From Pectobacterium wasabiae CFBP 3304 (GTDB lineage Bacteria; Pseudomonadota; Gammaproteobacteria; Enterobacterales; Enterobacteriaceae): a DNA stretch of 64,000 nt. Below, piece after piece: positions 48,288 to 57,749 of the stretch. The position numbers were made by a program, and so were the translations under genes. The stretch covers positions 4,960,001 through 5,024,000 of the forward strand of contig NZ_CP015750.1 in NCBI RefSeq assembly GCF_001742185.1. The letters are read 5' to 3'. Position 1 is the stretch's first letter. Each line of letters starts with the position of its first letter. The notes under the pieces were generated by a model that searched no databases, was not told where the DNA came from, and was given only the letters and a program-made list of their open reading frames with translations.

Positions 48288-51035
48288 ATGACCACCCTGA
48301 ACAAAGCACTGACCCGCCCTGCCGCCATTATGGGCATTCCTCTCGTCCCGTTCGTGATCGTCAGCGGGGCTATTGTCCTGCTGTCGGTTTACACCAGCTA
48401 TTACCTTACCTTGTTATTAATCCCTGCCTGGCTGGAAATGAAGGCAAAAGCCCGAACGGATATTCATTATTTCGGACTGCTGTGGCTGGCCTTTAAAACC
48501 CGTGGGCGATTTGCCACGAATCGATATTTCGGTGCCAATGCAGTGCTGGCAAACCACTATGACGCCGTCGATGTTTCGGAGTTTACCGATAAGATGAAAT
48601 TAAACGAGCGCATCACGCTGGATAAGTACATTCCTTATTCCTCCCACATTCATCCTCACATAATACGAAATCGTTCCGGTGACTTAGTCGCTACTTGGGA
48701 ATTGGACGGCACTGTTTTTGAATGTGAGGATGAACATCATCTGACATTGCTGGCAAGCCACCTTAACAACCTGATCCGCTCGTATGAAGGGCTACCGATC
48801 ACTTTCTATATTCACCGCATACGAGAGCAATATCAGGATGGCTTTGATGCCAGTTCGGGCATCCCCTTTTCGGATGAAGTTACTGAGCGCTATTACCAAC
48901 CAATAAACGAGCAACCACTCTGGCGGCACCGACTGTTTTTTACTGTCTGCTATGTCCCTTTCTCCATGCTGGAGAAAAAAGTCATGAAGACGCAGCCAGC
49001 CGGAAAAAGGAAAGTGGCGCTGGATGACGCCCTGAAAGAGATGCTGGAGCACCATGAAGCCATCAACACCACCCTGTCACGTTACGTGGCAACGTCTTTG
49101 GGCCTCTATGAGGAGAAAGGTCGGGTTTACTCTTCGCAACTGGCTTTCTACCATCGCCTGGTGACGGGGAAATGGCAGAACGTGGCAGTGACGCGCACAC
49201 CGTTTTATCACACACTCAGCACGCCGGATGTGTTCTTCACCACCGATACCGCCGAATGTCAGACGGTCGGCGGTTCCCGCTTCTTCCGTAGTCTGGAAAT
49301 TAAAGACTATTCACCGGAAACCTATACCGGGCTGCTCGATGCGCTGCTGTATGCCGAAAGCGAGTATGTGCTGACGCAGTCTTTCACCTGTATGGCACGG
49401 GATGAAGCGCAAAATCATATCCGACTGGCGGAAAAACGGCTGAACTCAACTGACGATGACGCCATTTCACAGCGTGAAGAATTGATCGTCTTACGTGATC
49501 TGCTTCAGTCCGGGCATGTGTCTTGCGGCAAGTATCACTTTTCCCTTCTGGTCTCGTCCGCCAGCGCCGATCAGGTGGTAAAGGAGACCAATGCGCTGGC
49601 CCAGCCTTTTAACGACCTCGGCATCATGACATCCCTGTCCACGCTGTCGTTACCTGCCGCCTATCTGGCTCAACTCCCCGGCGTCTACTCGCTGCGACCG
49701 CGGCTGGTGGTGGTCAGTAGCCAGAACTACGCAGATATGGGGAGTCTGCATAACTTTCATCCTCACAAGCGTAACGGCAATCCGTGGGGTGAGGCGATTG
49801 CCATCCTGAAATCCCCCGGTGGTGGCGGTTATTATCTGAACTTGCATGACAGTCAGGCAGGACGAGATGACTTCAATGAGAAAACGCCGGGGAATACCGC
49901 CATCATCGGTAAGACAGGTTCAGGAAAGACCCTGCTGATGACGATGATGAAACAGTTGATGCAGAAGTACCGCAATGCGGCGACATTCTCCGCCTCTGCC
50001 ACCATCAAACGGCTGACCACCGTTTACTTTGATAAAGACAGAGCGGCGGAGATGTCGATCCGCCAGATGGGCGGTCGCTATTTCCGTATCCGAACCGGCA
50101 TTCCTACCGGATTTAACCCATTTTCACTCGCACCTACTCGACGGAATATCAGCTTTATCAAGCGGCTGATCCGGATGCTGTGCCGTCGTGACGGTAAGCC
50201 ACTTGATCCCCGCGATGAAGAGCGTATCAGCACAGCGGTGGATACCATTATGCTGGACTATCCGCCGGAATATCGCCGTTATGGTATTACCCGATTGCTG
50301 GAAGTATTGCCCGAACCACCGACCAAGGAGGCCCGAACTAACGGTCTGCGTATACGACTGAAGCAGTGGGCGCAGGATGGTGAACTTGGCTGGGTATTCG
50401 ATAACGAGGAGGACACGTTCAACATCGGCGATATTGATAACGTTGGTATCGATGGTACGGAATTCCTGGATGATGACGACATTCGCGGGCCGATCACCTT
50501 TTACCTGCTGTACCGCGTCACCAGCCTGCTGGATGGTCGCCGACTGGTGATGTTCATGGATGAGTTCTGGAAATGGCTGGCTGATGTCGAGTTTTCTAAA
50601 TTCTCCCTCAATATGCTCAAGGTGATTCGCAAACTGAACGGCATTTTTATCCCCGCCACCCAGTCACCCGATGAAATCGTCAGGCATCCCATCGCTCCGG
50701 CGATCATTGAGCAGTGCAGCACGCAAATCTTTCTCGCTAACCCCAAGGCCAGCCATACGGATTACGTGGAGAAAATGAAAGTCCCGGAAAGCGTTTACGA
50801 CATGGTTCGCAGCCTCGATCCGAGCGAGCACTATATGGTTATCCTAAAAACACCACTGCGTGCTGGTGAAACTCGCCCGTTTGTCGCCATGGCAAGAATG
50901 GATTTATCGGGGCTCGGGAACATCACCAAAATCCTGAGCGGCAGCGAAGACAACCTGAAAATATTTGATGCTATTTATCAGGAAGGCATGTCCCCTCAAG
51001 ACTGGAAAGAAACGTTCCTTAACCAGGCTATCTGA
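48288..51035 (+). CDS. virB3-virB4: VirB3-VirB4 fusion, T4SS ATPase
   Basis: The 915-residue protein opens with a VirB3-like domain (residues 1-70, two membrane helices, ALTRPAAIMGIPLVPFVI). It then continues as VirB4: LNERITLDKYIPYSSHIHPHI, Walker A GKTGSGKT at 541-548, and FMDEFWKWLADVEF with PATQSPDEI near the C-terminus. VirB4 energises pilus biogenesis and DNA transfer, and VirB3 anchors it. Fusion is seen in several conjugative systems. The reading frame is uninterrupted. Confidence 0.93.
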   Translation: MTTLNKALTRPAAIMGIPLVPFVIVSGAIVLLSVYTSYYLTLLLIPAWLEMKAKARTDIHYFGLLWLAFKTRGRFATNRYFGANAVLANHYDAVDVSEFTDKMKLNERITLDKYIPYSSHIHPHIIRNRSGDLVATWELDGTVFECEDEHHLTLLASHLNNLIRSYEGLPITFYIHRIREQYQDGFDASSGIPFSDEVTERYYQPINEQPLWRHRLFFTVCYVPFSMLEKKVMKTQPAGKRKVALDDALKEMLEHHEAINTTLSRYVATSLGLYEEKGRVYSSQLAFYHRLVTGKWQNVAVTRTPFYHTLSTPDVFFTTDTAECQTVGGSRFFRSLEIKDYSPETYTGLLDALLYAESEYVLTQSFTCMARDEAQNHIRLAEKRLNSTDDDAISQREELIVLRDLLQSGHVSCGKYHFSLLVSSASADQVVKETNALAQPFNDLGIMTSLSTLSLPAAYLAQLPGVYSLRPRLVVVSSQNYADMGSLHNFHPHKRNGNPWGEAIAILKSPGGGGYYLNLHDSQAGRDDFNEKTPGNTAIIGKTGSGKTLLMTMMKQLMQKYRNAATFSASATIKRLTTVYFDKDRAAEMSIRQMGGRYFRIRTGIPTGFNPFSLAPTRRNISFIKRLIRMLCRRDGKPLDPRDEERISTAVDTIMLDYPPEYRRYGITRLLEVLPEPPTKEARTNGLRIRLKQWAQDGELGWVFDNEEDTFNIGDIDNVGIDGTEFLDDDDIRGPITFYLLYRVTSLLDGRRLVMFMDEFWKWLADVEFSKFSLNMLKVIRKLNGIFIPATQSPDEIVRHPIAPAIIEQCSTQIFLANPKASHTDYVEKMKVPESVYDMVRSLDPSEHYMVILKTPLRAGETRPFVAMARMDLSGLGNITKILSGSEDNLKIFDAIYQEGMSPQDWKETFLNQAI

Positions 51036-51058
51036 TACTCACCTCGGAGGTTATCACC

Positions 51059-51775
51059 ATGCAAACCAGAAACGTCTTTCTGGCGTTATCGCTATTGGTT
51101 TCCACACCCGCACTCAGCGCTGGTATCCCGGTGTTTGATGCCGCCAGTAATACCGAGTCAATTAACCAATGGATACAGAAACTCCAGCAATGGCAGGAAA
51201 CGGTCACCCATTATAAAAGCGAACTTGATGCCTATAAGCAGCAACTAGCGACCGCAACAGGTATACGCGATATTCAGGGATTTCTCCGCGAGGCGAAAAG
51301 CCTGAAAAACGATATTGAACATCTCCGTAAAAATGGTATTTCACTGGATGACCTGCTGACCAACCCAAGCGGTTATTATTCTTCTGACCTTCAGCGCCTA
51401 TATAACAAATATCAATCGTTCGATATTTGTAATCAGTCCAGTTCATCGCAACGTTATCTGGAAAGTTGCAAACAACTTGTCCTCAATCAGGCAGTATCGA
51501 TTGAAAATACCAGCGAGGTCCAAAACAAGATTAATAGCACATTAAACGATATATCAGACTTATCCGACCGTATTGCCAACGCCAAAGACTCGAAAGAGTC
51601 ACAGGACCTGGCTAACGCGGTAGCAGCCAAAAGCGTACAATTGAACGCATTAACCAGCCAATGGGAAATGTCAGTCAAGCAGGCTGAACAGCGTTCCGTG
51701 ATGTTGACTCAACAGCGACAAAAAGCATTCAATGAACAACAACTCGCCGCTCCGATTCCTGACTTTAATCATTGA
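51059..51775 (+). CDS. virB5: VirB5 minor pilin
   Basis: The 238-residue secreted protein has a signal peptide cut near ALSAGIPVFD, followed by a long helical, coiled-coil-rich body (INQWIQKLQQWQETVTHYKSEL). The GIPVFDAASN mature start is typical of VirB5 proteins, which sit at the pilus tip. An AGGTTATCACC spacing precedes the start. It lies between virB4 and the exclusion lipoprotein gene. Confidence 0.88.
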   Translation: MQTRNVFLALSLLVSTPALSAGIPVFDAASNTESINQWIQKLQQWQETVTHYKSELDAYKQQLATATGIRDIQGFLREAKSLKNDIEHLRKNGISLDDLLTNPSGYYSSDLQRLYNKYQSFDICNQSSSSQRYLESCKQLVLNQAVSIENTSEVQNKINSTLNDISDLSDRIANAKDSKESQDLANAVAAKSVQLNALTSQWEMSVKQAEQRSVMLTQQRQKAFNEQQLAAPIPDFNH

Positions 51776-51785
51776 GAGGGTAAGA

Positions 51786-52010
51786 ATGAAAACATCACTT
51801 TGCATTTTTCCGATTATTTTAAGCTCATTATTTCTATCGGGGTGTGACAACCCGAAATCAACGCAGTGGTACAAAGAACATCCGGATGAAATGAGTAAGC
51901 GATATAAAGCGTGTGAATCATCCGGTGATGACTCTCAAGATTGTAAAAATGCACGAGAAGCACGATTTGAACTCCGTCAGGAAAATGCCAAGGTTCCCGA
52001 TTTGAATTAA
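51786..52010 (+). CDS. eexN: EexN-family entry-exclusion lipoprotein
   Basis: The 74-residue protein has a lipoprotein signal with lipobox LSGC and the EexN pattern WYKEHPDEMSKRYKACESSG with paired cysteines (KAC, QDC). EexN-like proteins reduce redundant conjugation into cells already carrying the element. It is placed between virB5 and virB6, as in IncN-type operons. Confidence 0.85.
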   Translation: MKTSLCIFPIILSSLFLSGCDNPKSTQWYKEHPDEMSKRYKACESSGDDSQDCKNAREARFELRQENAKVPDLN

Positions 52011-52021
52011 AGGGGTCATCT

Positions 52022-53062
52022 ATGTCAGGTGGTATGTTTGTTGGAATGAACAACACAATCACTGACGGTTTACATGCCGTACTGCGGGGACAAACCTCTG
52101 TGTACGGCGATATGGTAAGCATTATTGCCGTCAGCTCCTTCACGTTATTTGTCACGTATCGGGGTTATCAAACCCTGGCTGGAAAACTCCAAACGCCTGT
52201 AGAAGATGTCATATGGGATGTCGGGCGAATGCTATTAATCATGACATTCGTTTTAAATCTCGATGGCTGGCTGGATTTAGCCATTTCTTCCATTAACGGA
52301 TTAACTGACGGCGTCAGCGGTGATGACAATGTCTGGGTGTTACTGGATACCGTCTGGGCGAAAGCGCAAACGATAGGACAAAAGCTTTATCAACAGGATG
52401 ATTCCACCTATGTAAAACTCAACGGCGGTATTGCCCAACTGCTGGTCTGGGGAGGTGCAATCGTCACTCTGCTATTTGGTTCGGCAGTTAACCTGTTAGC
52501 CGGAATTGTCATTGTATTAATGACCACCACTGCACCGTTATTTATTTTCTGCCTGCTGTATGGATTCCTTATTCCAATGTTTAACAACTGGCTGAAAATT
52601 ATCTTCACGGTGATCCTGACGATTATGTTTTCCGCGTTATCCATCAGGATTGTCATTAATTATCTCAATGGCTTATTAGATAAAGCGGTTAACTTTGCAG
52701 ATAGCGCCAATATCATCACACTGGGTGTTCAGTGCTGCGTTGCTGGTGTTATTTCCGGCGTCATTATCTGGTTTTCAGCCAAAATCGCGAACGCATTAGG
52801 TGGCGTTGCCGTTCAAGCAGCACTACAGGGTGCCGCTATGGGCGGCCTACGTGGGCTGGCGAAACCATCTTCTGACGCAGCGAAACCGGTCATGAAAGCC
52901 GGTGCGACAGGTGCGCGACTTGCGACAAAAGCGGGCGTCAGCGCCGCTACTGCAACAGGTTCACTTATCGCCGCAGGCACCAGCAAAGCCCTATCCGCAT
53001 GGCAAAAACGTGCGGCGTCTATCGATAGCATGAAGCGTTTCAACCAACAGCGTAACCGCTAA
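52022..53062 (+). CDS. virB6: VirB6 polytopic inner-membrane channel protein
   Basis: The 346-residue protein has about six membrane helices (VSIIAVSSFTLFVTYRGY, LLVWGGAIVTLLFGSAV, IVIVLMTTTAPLFIFCLL) and a polar, alanine-rich C-terminal tail. Topology and operon position match VirB6/TrbL. It forms part of the DNA path through the inner membrane. Confidence 0.9.
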   Translation: MSGGMFVGMNNTITDGLHAVLRGQTSVYGDMVSIIAVSSFTLFVTYRGYQTLAGKLQTPVEDVIWDVGRMLLIMTFVLNLDGWLDLAISSINGLTDGVSGDDNVWVLLDTVWAKAQTIGQKLYQQDDSTYVKLNGGIAQLLVWGGAIVTLLFGSAVNLLAGIVIVLMTTTAPLFIFCLLYGFLIPMFNNWLKIIFTVILTIMFSALSIRIVINYLNGLLDKAVNFADSANIITLGVQCCVAGVISGVIIWFSAKIANALGGVAVQAALQGAAMGGLRGLAKPSSDAAKPVMKAGATGARLATKAGVSAATATGSLIAAGTSKALSAWQKRAASIDSMKRFNQQRNR

Positions 53063-53149
53063 TCCCCTCCTAACGCAGTCTCTCCACCGCGTGCCGTGGC
53101 AACCGCCGCCGGTACGGCATTTCTGTCTTCGACAAACACAGGAATCGAT

Positions 53150-53290
53150 ATGAAATCCAGCCTCGTCTTTCTGATGCTGTGCGTCCTCACAGGCTGTGCG
53201 CAGCATCGGCACGACCTCCCGCCGGTATCTGGCGATCCTCAACCAGTTAATTCTCCCGCAATTATTCAGGAGCTGACAAAGCATGTCTGA
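53150..53290 (+). CDS. virB7: VirB7-like small lipoprotein
   Basis: The 46-residue protein has lipobox LTGC at residues 13-16 and a proline-rich mature part. Its place between virB6 and virB8, overlapping the virB8 start by 8 bases, identifies it as VirB7, which stabilises VirB9 in the outer-membrane core complex. Confidence 0.85.
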   Translation: MKSSLVFLMLCVLTGCAQHRHDLPPVSGDPQPVNSPAIIQELTKHV

Positions 53291-53966
53291 AACAGAAAAC
53301 ATCATTGCGTCATCCCGCGCCTTTGAATCTGTCCTGCTGGAAAAGGATGAACGGGAAAAAAAGATGGCGTGGCGAATAGCGGTCATAGGGTTTGCTCTGG
53401 CCGCAATGGCGATCACCGCACTGATTATTCTGCTACCGCTGAAAACCACCGAAATCGAATTATGGTCGGTGGATAAACAGACCGGACGTTATGAATATAT
53501 GACCCGGATTAAAGAGCAGAGTATTTCCACAGAGAAAGCACTGGCTCAGGCGTTAGCGGCGCATTATGTCAGGCTCCGCGAGGGCTATAACTATTTTGCT
53601 CTCCAGCGCGATTATGACGATGTACAGTTATTCAATAGCGACAGCGTTAACAGGGATTATCTCGACGGGTTTAACAGCAATCAGGCACCCGATGTCATTT
53701 TCAATAAAGCGGAATATGTCGTGTCTATCGACATTATTTCCAACGTTCACGCGACCGCTACAGCGCCTGACCATCTGGCAACCCTACGCATTAAACGGAC
53801 TATCCGCCGCATTGTCGATAACTCGGTTAAAACAGAGGTCTGGAACATCCGCCTGACTTATCGCTACCTCCCACGAAAACAACTGACAGACAGCCAGCGA
53901 GAAGTGAATCCTCTGGGGTTCATCGTGACCAGCTACCAACGCGATAAAGAACTGAGGGGTGAATGA
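53283..53966 (+). CDS. virB8: VirB8 inner-membrane scaffold
   Basis: The 227-residue protein has one membrane helix (near 35-58) and a periplasmic NTF2-like domain ending VNPLGFIVTSYQRDKEL; NPLGF is the VirB8 signature. It nucleates the assembly of VirB9 and VirB10. It overlaps virB9 by four bases. Confidence 0.92.
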   Translation: MSETENIIASSRAFESVLLEKDEREKKMAWRIAVIGFALAAMAITALIILLPLKTTEIELWSVDKQTGRYEYMTRIKEQSISTEKALAQALAAHYVRLREGYNYFALQRDYDDVQLFNSDSVNRDYLDGFNSNQAPDVIFNKAEYVVSIDIISNVHATATAPDHLATLRIKRTIRRIVDNSVKTEVWNIRLTYRYLPRKQLTDSQREVNPLGFIVTSYQRDKELRGE

Positions 53967-54856
53967 TGCTGAAAACAACCGTGATCTTATGGTTCCTTCT
54001 GATGTCATCCACAGCCTGGGGCGCGGCGATACCGCGCAGCAGCACGTATGACAGCCGAATGCAGAATGTCACCTATAACAGTCAAAATGCGACCATCGTC
54101 AACACCCGCCCCGGCTACCTCACCACACTCCTGTTTGATGACGATGAAGAAGTCATCGACGCGCAGGCAGGGTTTCCGAAGGGCTGGAAAGTCACTAAAA
54201 GCGATAACCGGGTCGGTGTCAGCCCAAATCCCATAACCCAACCGGTAACCGATGATAACGGCAACAACGTCAATAAAGTGTTTCTGCCAACGGCGAGCGA
54301 GTGGAGAACCAATCTCTTTGTCGTGACATCAAAGCGCGACTACAGTCTGGAACTGAACGTACTGGAGAATGACTCGCCTTCACAGGCCTTTATTATCCGT
54401 TTTCGCTATCCGGATGACGAGCGCAGACGATCAGAGGCAGCCAGCGCAGCGCGTCTGAAACTCCTGCGTCAAACACAGGAAAAGCAGCAGATAGCGACAG
54501 CATTTGAGCAGGCTACCACGCCACGCAACTGGCTCTATACCAAGCGAGTCGCAGCGGGTTCAGCCTCCATTGCACCAGATTTTACTTACGATAATGGCCG
54601 CTTTATCTATCTCGGTTTTTCTCCCGTCAAAACCCTTCCGTCGATCTTCCGGGTCGTTAACGGGCAGGAACAAACCGTAACACCCCGCATAACCAAACAC
54701 GGAAACTACACCGTGGTCGTCGTGCGGGCAATGTCGCCACAGTTGGTATTGCGCTACGGCAGCGCGGTAGTCGGGATTGAGAATACGTCATTCGGCATCG
54801 CCACTACTGGCAGCGGTGACACCGTTTCACCTGTCGTCACACTGGAGGCCAGATGA
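53963..54856 (+). CDS. virB9: VirB9 outer-membrane core component
   Basis: The 297-residue secreted protein has a signal peptide (cut after TAWGAAIPR). The N-terminal domain has YLTTLLFDDDEEV, and the C-terminal beta domain has NWLYTKRVAAGSASIAPDFTYDNGRFIYLGF, as in VirB9/TraO. It binds VirB7 and forms the outer ring with VirB10. It ends four bases into virB10. Confidence 0.92.
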   Translation: MMLKTTVILWFLLMSSTAWGAAIPRSSTYDSRMQNVTYNSQNATIVNTRPGYLTTLLFDDDEEVIDAQAGFPKGWKVTKSDNRVGVSPNPITQPVTDDNGNNVNKVFLPTASEWRTNLFVVTSKRDYSLELNVLENDSPSQAFIIRFRYPDDERRRSEAASAARLKLLRQTQEKQQIATAFEQATTPRNWLYTKRVAAGSASIAPDFTYDNGRFIYLGFSPVKTLPSIFRVVNGQEQTVTPRITKHGNYTVVVVRAMSPQLVLRYGSAVVGIENTSFGIATTGSGDTVSPVVTLEAR

Positions 54857-56085
54857 CTGATAAAGCAGACCCAGAGACAACGGAAAAAACCGTGACGGAG
54901 CTGGAGGCTGAAGCCCGTGAACGCGCCCGTTCAGCGATGGCGAGTCAGGCACCAGAGCAAAACACACCTCCCGGCCAACCTGAAGTGACCCGCTTCAAAA
55001 AAGCCTCCAGCCGCCGGACGCTGCTGGTCAGCCTGCTAAGTCTAGGCGCACTGATTGCACTGGCATTGGGTGGAGATCGCTTCCTTGTCGCATTAAAGCA
55101 AAGCGATAATAAGTCGATTGAAACCTCAGCACCGCCATCAGCCAGTACAGGGCAACATGAGCGTAAAAACCTCGGTATGGACAATAATCCGTTCGGCCTG
55201 TTCGGTCAGGACAAACAGGAAACCGCAACAGATAATCCCCCAATACAGACTGCATCACCGTCAGAGCCACCTGCTTTAAATAAGGCGGCGGCACTAGTCG
55301 ATGGGTCAAGCAGTGCCGCTGAATCCACACAACGCGGTAATACTCAGGCTTCACAAACTGCCCCTTCCGACACACAGAGCTATCAGAACAAAGGCACACC
55401 AGAAACCACGTCTGGCACAGAGGCTAACGACACCAATCCCGGTATTGCAAAAGTGACCAGCGTTAGGCAACTGGGTCTCGATCCCAATCTTTACCTTCCG
55501 GTTGATCGTTATATTCCATGCTCAATGATGCGGCGTTTTGTCTCTGACGTGGGCGGTCGTATTTCCTGCCTTATCGGCGAAGACGTCTACAGCGCTAACC
55601 ATTACGTGAAGTTGCTCCCTGCCGGAACCGTCGCCAGAGGCATCTACCGCACCGGGGCGCTGCAACATGGCCGGAGCCGGATGTTTGTCATCTGGACGGA
55701 ATTACGCACACCGGAACCCGGTAGCCTGCAAATTCCGCTGGTTGATACCGAAGCCACCGGCCCGCTGGGTGAGGCTGGGATTAGCGGCTGGATTGATACC
55801 CATTTCTGGGAACGGTTCGGCAATGCGTTGATGTTGAGCACCGTACAGGACGTGGCTGCCGCCGCATCAGATTCAGCACCGGGGAAAGACCGCAATACCG
55901 ACTACACCGAAAACACCCGCTCTGCCGCGTCAGAAATGGCGAAAACGGCGTTAGAAAACAGCATCAATATCCCGCCCACGATGTACCTCAATCAGGGAGA
56001 TTTGATCGGCATCATGACCGGTACGGATATCGATTTCTCTTCCGTTTATCAGCTACGTCTAAAAAAGAGGTGGTATGAGCGCTGA
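54853..56085 (+). CDS. virB10: VirB10 transmembrane core component
   Basis: The 410-residue protein has a cytosolic N-terminus, one helix near residues 55-75, a low-complexity Ser/Thr/Pro-rich periplasmic linker (75-200), and the TrbI barrel domain (DRYIPCSMMRRFVSDVGGRISCLI, PAGTVARGIYRTGAL, FWERFGNALMLST). It spans both membranes and senses VirB4/VirB11 energy. It overlaps virB11 by 11 bases. Confidence 0.92.
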   Translation: MTDKADPETTEKTVTELEAEARERARSAMASQAPEQNTPPGQPEVTRFKKASSRRTLLVSLLSLGALIALALGGDRFLVALKQSDNKSIETSAPPSASTGQHERKNLGMDNNPFGLFGQDKQETATDNPPIQTASPSEPPALNKAAALVDGSSSAAESTQRGNTQASQTAPSDTQSYQNKGTPETTSGTEANDTNPGIAKVTSVRQLGLDPNLYLPVDRYIPCSMMRRFVSDVGGRISCLIGEDVYSANHYVKLLPAGTVARGIYRTGALQHGRSRMFVIWTELRTPEPGSLQIPLVDTEATGPLGEAGISGWIDTHFWERFGNALMLSTVQDVAAAASDSAPGKDRNTDYTENTRSAASEMAKTALENSINIPPTMYLNQGDLIGIMTGTDIDFSSVYQLRLKKRWYER

Positions 56086-57091
56086 AAATCTGTCGCTGGA
56101 TTTTATGAAAAACCAATTGTTCGGCGATTATCTCAAACTGGATGGCCTGACGGAAATCGCTATTAACCGCCCCGGAGAGATCCACACCAAAATAAACGGC
56201 CGATGGCAGAAGCATAATTCTCCGGTTACGTTGCGTCAGTGCCATGCGTTTGCCAAAGCGTTGGCCTCATGGAATGAGGACAATATCGATGATACCTCCC
56301 CTATCCTTTCCGCCACATTAGGATCAGGTGAACGTGTCCAGACCATTATTCCCCCAGCCTGCGAGCGGAATACCGTATCTATTACGCTGCGAAATCCGTC
56401 ATTTGAGCAGAAAACGCATCGGTCCTGGATTGATGCCGGGTTTTATAACCGGATAGCGGGTAAGGAGAGAAACGAAAGCAAAGATGATGAACTGACCCGA
56501 TGCTACAACAATGGCGATATCCCCCACTTTATCGAAAAGGCCGTCGAGTACGGCAAAACCCTCTTTATTGTTGGTGAAACCGGCTCCGGTAAAACCACCT
56601 ATATGAAGACACTGCTGCACTATATTCCAGCACATCTCAGGCTAACCACGATTGAAGATAATCCCGAAATCCGGTTTTACCACCACGCTAATTATGTCCA
56701 TCTGTTTTACCCGGCAGATGCCGGAGACGAGGCGATTATCACCCCCAGTCGATTGATTCGGGCCAATTACCGTATGAATCCGGATCGCATTCTGCTGGCA
56801 GAAATTCGTGGGCGGGAGGCGTGGGACGCGCTGAAAATTATCGGTTCTGGGCATGAAGGTCTTATCACCTCCCTGCATGCAGGCAGCCCGGAAGAATGTA
56901 TTGAAGGGATCATTGACCGCTGCTATGAGAACCCTGACTGTAAAAATATCCCGTTCGATGTGCTGTTACGCAAGGTGCTTAAATGCGTAGATATCATCGT
57001 CAGCGTGGATATTCACGGCGATATTCGCCGGATGGGGGATATTTATTTCAAACCTGTACACCTTCATCAAATGAAGAAATCATTCAGATAG
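56075..57091 (+). CDS. virB11: VirB11 secretion ATPase
   Basis: The 338-residue GspE-family hexameric ATPase has Walker A GETGSGKTT from residue 167, Asp box TTIEDNPEI, Walker B ILLAEIRGREAWD, and His box SGHEGLITSLHAGS. It drives channel and pilus switching. It is the last virB gene of the tightly packed operon. Confidence 0.94.
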   Translation: MSAENLSLDFMKNQLFGDYLKLDGLTEIAINRPGEIHTKINGRWQKHNSPVTLRQCHAFAKALASWNEDNIDDTSPILSATLGSGERVQTIIPPACERNTVSITLRNPSFEQKTHRSWIDAGFYNRIAGKERNESKDDELTRCYNNGDIPHFIEKAVEYGKTLFIVGETGSGKTTYMKTLLHYIPAHLRLTTIEDNPEIRFYHHANYVHLFYPADAGDEAIITPSRLIRANYRMNPDRILLAEIRGREAWDALKIIGSGHEGLITSLHAGSPEECIEGIIDRCYENPDCKNIPFDVLLRKVLKCVDIIVSVDIHGDIRRMGDIYFKPVHLHQMKKSFR

Positions 57092-57134
57092 TTGAACCGT
57101 TACCCCCCCCTCATTCCCAATAAAGGTATTTGAT

Positions 57135-57437
57135 ATGAAAACGTTCACATTCACCGCCTGCCTTTTCTGCATGAGTTTGCTACTACCCTCTTCCGTAATG
57201 GCCGCTGATGCCTGTGAAATTGTTTTATGTCTGTACGGTAAAACAACTGGTAACGGAGGAGAAAATGAATGTCAGTCCGCTGAACGCTCTTTCTTTAATG
57301 TTGTAAAAAAGAACAGACACGGATTTCACCTCAGCCGTACTGCCGATGCCCGAAAAGCCTTATTACTCGAATGCAAATCAGCCGACCCCAAAATTATCGA
57401 CCAGATAATTAATAAATTTGGCCGCGTGCATCATTGA
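57135..57437 (+). CDS. kikA: TrbM/KikA-family conjugal transfer protein
   Basis: The 100-residue protein has a signal peptide cut near VMAADACEI and four or more cysteines in the mature part (ACEIVLCLYGKTTGNGGENEC, LECKSAD). This is the TrbM/KikA pattern. In IncN plasmids kikA lies directly after the pilus operon, as here. The exact function is unknown. Confidence 0.85.
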   Translation: MKTFTFTACLFCMSLLLPSSVMAADACEIVLCLYGKTTGNGGENECQSAERSFFNVVKKNRHGFHLSRTADARKALLLECKSADPKIIDQIINKFGRVHH

Positions 57438-57448
57438 ATTCAAAGAAA

Positions 57449-57481
57449 AACGGTAATAACAATATCGGGATTATTACCGTT
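57449..57481 (-). terminator. Terminator-like hairpin oriented for minus-strand transcription
   Basis: A perfect 11-bp stem (AACGGTAATAA / TTATTACCGTT, loop 11) is followed by TTTTTCTTTG only when read on the minus strand. It would stop a transcript coming leftward from the non-coding region at 57.5-58.2 kb, although no minus-strand gene is apparent there. Confidence 0.55.
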
Positions 57482-57749
57482 CCCCATGTCAAATTTGGAT
57501 GGAAAACTCGGCACTGGTCGTGACGGTTTTAGGCTTTTAAATTTATGCGAATAGCAGAAATTTAAAAGTGGTGTAAGGCGAGTAAATTCAATTTCAAAGA
57601 AATTGCTAATTTGCGTCGCCGAACCCATCTGCAAACAGACGCGCCCACGCGGATTTTGCAGACCGGGGGGGAGCCGAATAAATTTCGCCGCCCCAGCGAG
57701 CGAAAAGCTATCGCCCACGATAGCGGTTTATTTGGGGGGCGTCAGCCCC

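Noticed and set aside
57440..57718. 92-codon minus-strand ORF in the oriT-like region
   Set aside because: Includes the terminator hairpin itself and has no family features; the palindromic non-coding reading fits better.
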